This document shows positions 22,874-26,252 of a DNA stretch of 26,252 nucleotides, piece after piece. Position 1 is the first letter of the stretch. Each line of letters opens with the position of its first letter. The DNA lies in assembly GCA_029239935.1 (NCBI GenBank), contig JARBTY010000019.1, forward strand, positions 1-26,252, given 5' to 3'. The position numbers and the translations under genes are program-made. The notes beneath the pieces are model-generated. The model was not told the DNA's origin. It did no database searches and saw nothing but the letters and a program-made list of their open reading frames with translations. The DNA is from Clostridia bacterium (GTDB lineage Bacteria; Bacillota_A; Clostridia; Lachnospirales; Cellulosilyticaceae).

Positions 22874-23557
22874 TTGGAGATTAAAAGCCCGGCTGTGAAG
22901 ATGAGTACAGAAGAGATTTATACTATTTTAAAGAGAGAAATACTAACTCTCAAGATTCCGCCAGGGGAACTGATTAGTGAAAATGATATTTCTAAACGTT
23001 TTAATATTTCAAGAACACCTGTCAGATCTGTTTTTTCTAAACTGAGTACAGACAAACTTGTTGAAATAAGGCCGCAAAAAGGAACATATGTATCGTTATT
23101 AGATTTCGAACTTATTAAACAACTTATTTTTATGAGGACAGTATTAGAGATCAATGTCGTAAGTGACGCTATAAACCATGTTACTGAGGAAGTAATAGAG
23201 GAAATGGAAGAAAACCTTGCCAGACAGAGAGCATTTTTAGCAAATCCAACTAAACCAGAAGATTTTTATTTGATAGATAGTGAACTTCATCACATATGTT
23301 TTAGAATGACACATAAAGAGAAGTTATGGGATATCATTCAAGATTTTCAAGTTCATTATACAAGATTTAGGATGCTGGATATTGTTGTTACCAAGAACTA
23401 TGAAAAGTTGTATGAAGAGCATTGTATGTTTATCAACATATTAAGAAATAAACAAAGCAATGAAATTGTACCCTTCTTTGAGGGGCATCTGAAAGGAGGG
23501 TTAGACAGGTTAGGGGATCGGTTAAAAAGAGATTTTAAAGATTACTTTGTGCAATAA
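22874..23557 (+). CDS. GntR-family (FadR/FCD) regulator of the uronate operon
   Basis: A 227-residue transcription factor. Winged helix at about 13-75 (EILTLKIPPGELISENDI, then FNISRTPVRSVFSKL), and an FCD ligand domain at about 85-215 with metal ligands D135, H139, H183 and H205. The ligand is likely an intermediate of uronate breakdown, inferred from its operon. TTG start with GGGAGGTG six bases upstream. First gene of the operon; the palindromes at 22746-22780 sit on the promoter, so it probably represses its own operon until the inducer binds. Confidence 0.88.
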   Translation: MEIKSPAVKMSTEEIYTILKREILTLKIPPGELISENDISKRFNISRTPVRSVFSKLSTDKLVEIRPQKGTYVSLLDFELIKQLIFMRTVLEINVVSDAINHVTEEVIEEMEENLARQRAFLANPTKPEDFYLIDSELHHICFRMTHKEKLWDIIQDFQVHYTRFRMLDIVVTKNYEKLYEEHCMFINILRNKQSNEIVPFFEGHLKGGLDRLGDRLKRDFKDYFVQ

Positions 23558-23580
23558 CATCATAATAAAGGAGAATTAAA

Positions 23581-24423
23581 ATGGATATTAGATACGGTGC
23601 AAATCAAAAAGATGCAAAATATTACGCTACAGAAGATTTAAGAGAGGAGTTTTTGATAGATAAGCTTTTTATAGCAGATGATATGAAAATGGTTTACTCA
23701 CATATTGACAGAATTATTGTTGCTGGAACAATGCCTGTAAAAAAAGAAGTTTGCCTGGCAGACCACATTGATTGTGAAAAGAACTTAGGTGTAGAGTATT
23801 TTCTTGAAAGACGTGAGCTTGGGATTATCAACATCGGTGGTGCAGGTATAGTTATAGCTGACAATGCAGAATATACATTAGGTAATATTGAAGGATTATA
23901 TCTTGGAATGACAACAAAAGATATTTCCTTTAAAAGTTTAGATGAAGCTAACCCAGCTAAATTTTACATGTGTTCAGCCCCTGCACATAAACAATTTGAT
24001 AATAAGATTATTACAAGAAATGATGCCAACAAAGTAGAGCTTGGAAGTCTAGACACTTCAAATGAAAGAACTATTTATCAGTTTATTCATCCAGCAGTTC
24101 TTGAAACTTGTCAGTTATCTATGGGATGCACAATCCTAAGTAAAGGCAGCGTATGGAACACTATGCCAAGTCATACCCACGAAAGAAGAATGGAAGTTTA
24201 TATGTACTTTGATTTTAATGAAGACAACGTAGTATTCCATATGATGGGTGAGCCTACTGAAACAAGACATATTATTATGAAAAATGAACAAGCCGTTATA
24301 TCACCAAGCTGGTCTATTCATTCAGGATGCGGCACGAGCAACTATGCTTTTATATGGAGTATGGTAGGAGAAAACAGAACATTTACAGACATGGATCATA
24401 TTAAAAATGCAGACTTGTTATAA
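23581..24423 (+). CDS. kduI: 5-dehydro-4-deoxy-D-glucuronate isomerase
   Basis: Converts 5-keto-4-deoxyuronate, formed from unsaturated galacturonate after pectin lyase action, to 3-deoxy-D-glycero-2,5-hexodiulosonate. The 280-residue cupin-fold protein matches the family over its whole length: MDIRYGANQKDAK at the start, ERRELGIINIGG, SAPAHKQF, and the zinc site His198, His200, Glu205 (SHTHERRMEVY) and His247 (SIHSGCGTSNYAFIW). ATG with AAAGGAGAA upstream, 23 bp after gntR. Confidence 0.96.
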   Translation: MDIRYGANQKDAKYYATEDLREEFLIDKLFIADDMKMVYSHIDRIIVAGTMPVKKEVCLADHIDCEKNLGVEYFLERRELGIINIGGAGIVIADNAEYTLGNIEGLYLGMTTKDISFKSLDEANPAKFYMCSAPAHKQFDNKIITRNDANKVELGSLDTSNERTIYQFIHPAVLETCQLSMGCTILSKGSVWNTMPSHTHERRMEVYMYFDFNEDNVVFHMMGEPTETRHIIMKNEQAVISPSWSIHSGCGTSNYAFIWSMVGENRTFTDMDHIKNADLL

Positions 24424-24464
24424 GTTTAGTAATCTATACTGATACTAAAGAAAGAGAGAAAAAA

Positions 24465-25355
24465 ATGATAACACTTGAGGATATGAAGGGGATTTTTCCA
24501 GCACCGATTACACCATTTGATGCTGAGAATAAAATCAATGAAAAAGCTTTAACAGCCCTTATTGAAAAAAATATAAAAGAAGGTGTAAAGGGTGTATTTA
24601 TAGGAGGAAGCTCAGCAGAATGCTTTATGCTCTCCCATGAAGAGCGGATAAGAGTATTTGAGATAGCTGCCTCGTTTAAGAAAAGGCTTAAATTAATTGC
24701 ACACATTGGCAGTATTAGTACAGATGAAGCAATTACTTTTGGTTTGAAGGCTAAAGAACTTGGTTATAACGCCATAGCAGCAACAGCACCTTATTATTAC
24801 AAGTTTTCACCTCAAGCTATTGTAAAGTATTTTCAAGATATCTATGAAGCGGTCGGGATGCCTGTTATCGTTTACAATTTTCCAGGCAATACAGGTGTTG
24901 AATTTGATTTAAGTCATCCAGACATTGTCCAGTTATTTAAAAGTTCAGCGGTATTAGGGGTAAAACATACCAATCTAAATGTTTATCAGCTGGAACGCAT
25001 CAAGAATTTAAATAATAAGCTGCTGATGTATAATGGGTTTGATGAAGTGTTAATAGCAGGACTTGCGCTGGGGGCTGACGGAGCTATAGGAAGTACCTTT
25101 AATTTTATGTTTCCTCACTACCAAAAGATTGAACAAGCATTTAAGGCACTAGAAATCGATAAAGCAAGAGCGCTGCAAACTAAAGCCAATAACATTATGC
25201 AGGCTATTGTAAGTGTGGGTCTCATACCGGCTATTAAATATATTCTTACTTTACAAGGGATAGAAGCAGGCATCCCAAGAAGACCTTTTGGGGAATTGAC
25301 GGAAGAGCAAAAACAATTTGTACAAGAAGTTCTCAAGGAAAATCTAGTTCAGTAA
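24465..25355 (+). CDS. DHDPS/N-acetylneuraminate lyase family aldolase, probably for 2-keto-3-deoxygluconate
   Basis: A 296-residue class I (Schiff-base) aldolase with a TIM barrel. Lys167 (LGVKHTN) is the Schiff-base lysine and Tyr137 (VIVYNFPGNTG) the partner; GGSSAECFMLSHEER (47-61) is the 2-keto-acid binding loop. GSTFN (209-213) resembles the GSTYN of N-acetylneuraminate lyases more than DHDPS. No sialic-acid gene is nearby; between kduI and kduD the natural substrate is 2-keto-3-deoxygluconate, split to pyruvate and glyceraldehyde, as in related keto-acid aldolases of this superfamily. That substrate is inferred. A ribosome binding site is weak (AAAGAGAG, 6-7 bases upstream). Dehydration to a ketoglutarate semialdehyde precursor would be an alternative activity. 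Confidence 0.82.
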   Translation: MITLEDMKGIFPAPITPFDAENKINEKALTALIEKNIKEGVKGVFIGGSSAECFMLSHEERIRVFEIAASFKKRLKLIAHIGSISTDEAITFGLKAKELGYNAIAATAPYYYKFSPQAIVKYFQDIYEAVGMPVIVYNFPGNTGVEFDLSHPDIVQLFKSSAVLGVKHTNLNVYQLERIKNLNNKLLMYNGFDEVLIAGLALGADGAIGSTFNFMFPHYQKIEQAFKALEIDKARALQTKANNIMQAIVSVGLIPAIKYILTLQGIEAGIPRRPFGELTEEQKQFVQEVLKENLVQ

Positions 25356-25409
25356 AAACAAGATCTTCTGCTTCAAAAATAAAACAAATACAGACTATAG
25401 GAGGATATT

Positions 25410-26174
25410 ATGAATATATTAAACAAATTTTCACTTGAAGGGAAAGTTGCGGTTGTAACAGGTGCATCTACAGGTCTTGGACAAGGGATCTCATTAGGAT
25501 TAGCAAGTGCAGGCGCACATATAGTAGGCGTGGATTATGTAGAAATGCCAGAAACAGAAGAAAAAGTAAAAGCTTTAGGCAAAGATTTTATAGGTATTAC
25601 AGCTAACTTGCTTTCTATTGAACCTATTCAAGGCATTATAGATCAAGCTGTTGAAAAGTTCGGTAAAGTAGATATACTTGTTAACAATGCAGGGATTATC
25701 AGACGTTGTGACGCTATAGACTTTACAGAAAAAGACTGGGATGATGTTATGAACATTAATATTAAAACAGTATTTTTCTTTTCTCAAGCTATGGCTAAAC
25801 AATATATCAAACAAAACACCGGTGGTAAGATCATTAATATAGCCTCTATGTTATCTTTTCAAGGGGGAATCAGAGTACCTTCTTATACATCAAGCAAAAG
25901 TGGTGTAATGGGCATAACCCGTGCGTTAGCTAATGAGTGGGCCAAACATGACATTAATGTAAATGCTATTGCTCCGGGGTATATGGAAACGAATAATACA
26001 ACAGCTTTAAGAGCCGATGAAGACAGAAGTAAAAGTATCCTAGGAAGAATACCAGCTGACCGTTGGGGAACACCAGAAGACGTCTCAGCGCCAGCAGTAT
26101 TTTTAGCTTCAGATGCAGCTTCTTATATTAATGGGTATACGATAGCGGTAGATGGTGGATGGTTAGCAAGATAA
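25410..26174 (+). CDS. kduD: 2-dehydro-3-deoxy-D-gluconate 5-dehydrogenase (SDR)
   Basis: Reduces the KduI product to 2-keto-3-deoxygluconate with NAD(P)H. A classical 254-residue short-chain dehydrogenase: cofactor loop GASTGLGQG (18-26), NNAG (92-95), catalytic Ser146, Tyr159 and Lys163 (YTSSK), and C-terminal YINGYTIAVDGGWLAR. FSLEGKVAVVTGA and SMLSFQGGIRVPSYTSSK are characteristic of KduD rather than other SDRs. VDY at 41-43 with an Asp after strand 2 suggests NAD preference. ATG with TAGGAGGA five bases upstream. Last gene of the operon, ending before the terminator at 26208. Confidence 0.94.
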   Translation: MNILNKFSLEGKVAVVTGASTGLGQGISLGLASAGAHIVGVDYVEMPETEEKVKALGKDFIGITANLLSIEPIQGIIDQAVEKFGKVDILVNNAGIIRRCDAIDFTEKDWDDVMNINIKTVFFFSQAMAKQYIKQNTGGKIINIASMLSFQGGIRVPSYTSSKSGVMGITRALANEWAKHDINVNAIAPGYMETNNTTALRADEDRSKSILGRIPADRWGTPEDVSAPAVFLASDAASYINGYTIAVDGGWLAR

Positions 26175-26207
26175 TATTAAAATAAAATAAGTAAGTCATA
26201 ATCAATT

Positions 26208-26252
26208 AAAATCCTATAGAGACAGATAAAAACTGTTCCTATAGGATTTTTT
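26208..26252 (+). terminator. intrinsic terminator of the uronate operon
   Basis: AAAATCCTATAG (26208-26219) pairs with CTATAGGATTTT (26239-26250), with an inner GACAG/CTGTT stem (26221-26225 and 26233-26237), ending in T at the window edge. Confidence 0.9.

Noticed and set aside
1..26252. CRISPR array, insertion sequence, prophage or defence island
   Set aside because: No regularly spaced repeats, transposase, integrase or phage-like genes are present; all genes fit a core chromosomal region.

Overview
The window is low-GC, gene-dense Firmicutes DNA with strong AGGAGG-type ribosome binding sites. The gene content (Rex, AcpS-Nnr-lipoprotein-Alr-MazEF, McsA-McsB-ClpC, a DUF1540 protein, a pectin/uronate operon) points to an anaerobic clostridium of the Lachnospiraceae or a relative. 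A plant-fibre degrader such as Cellulosilyticum would fit, but the genus is an inference from gene content, not a database match. I see no insertion sequence, prophage, CRISPR array or integrase; the region looks like ordinary chromosome.

Layout. (1) 1-2013: stable-RNA region with the 3' part of tRNA-Glu, a 5S rRNA, tRNA-Pro and tRNA-Lys, then (after a convergent GAF-GGDEF diguanylate cyclase) tRNA-Gly and tRNA-Tyr. (2) 2022-6257: a TPR protein divergent from a PAP2 phosphatase, a 50-residue DUF1540 protein that is easy to miss, a TcaA-like membrane protein, and an orphan GntR/FCD regulator with a palindrome at its own promoter. (3) 6334-8324: two flavodoxin-fold proteins, one carrying an iron-sulfur-flavoprotein type cysteine cluster, divergent from a TetR regulator; two copies of a GACAGTGTC-type operator sit on their promoter. 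(4) 8429-11114: an ABC-F ATPase divergent from the redox repressor Rex. (5) 11285-16412: an unrecognised coiled-coil protein, AcpS, NAD(P)HX repair enzyme, a GerS-like lipoprotein, alanine racemase, and a MazE/MazF pair whose antitoxin has no DNA-binding domain. (6) 16530-17456: AEC-family transporter. (7) 17555-22045: zinc-ribbon protein, McsA, McsB, ClpC, i.e. the protein-arginine-phosphorylation and proteolysis operon without ctsR in front. (8) 22151-22561: a conserved small protein. (9) 22874-26174: GntR/FCD regulator, KduI, an NAL/DHDPS-family aldolase and KduD, an operon for the unsaturated uronates released from pectin, with two GTATAC operators directly after its promoter and a terminator at the window's end.

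Many start codons were moved from the longest reading frame to the one with a well placed ribosome binding site (TPR, PAP2, TcaA-like, both flavodoxin-region regulators, AcpS, Nnr, McsA and others). No wholly new system stands out. The best leads are the truncated MazE, the ctsR-less clpC operon, the GerS-like/alr pair, the dual-operator TetR/flavoprotein locus, and the aldolase that appears to replace the usual KdgK-KdgA route.
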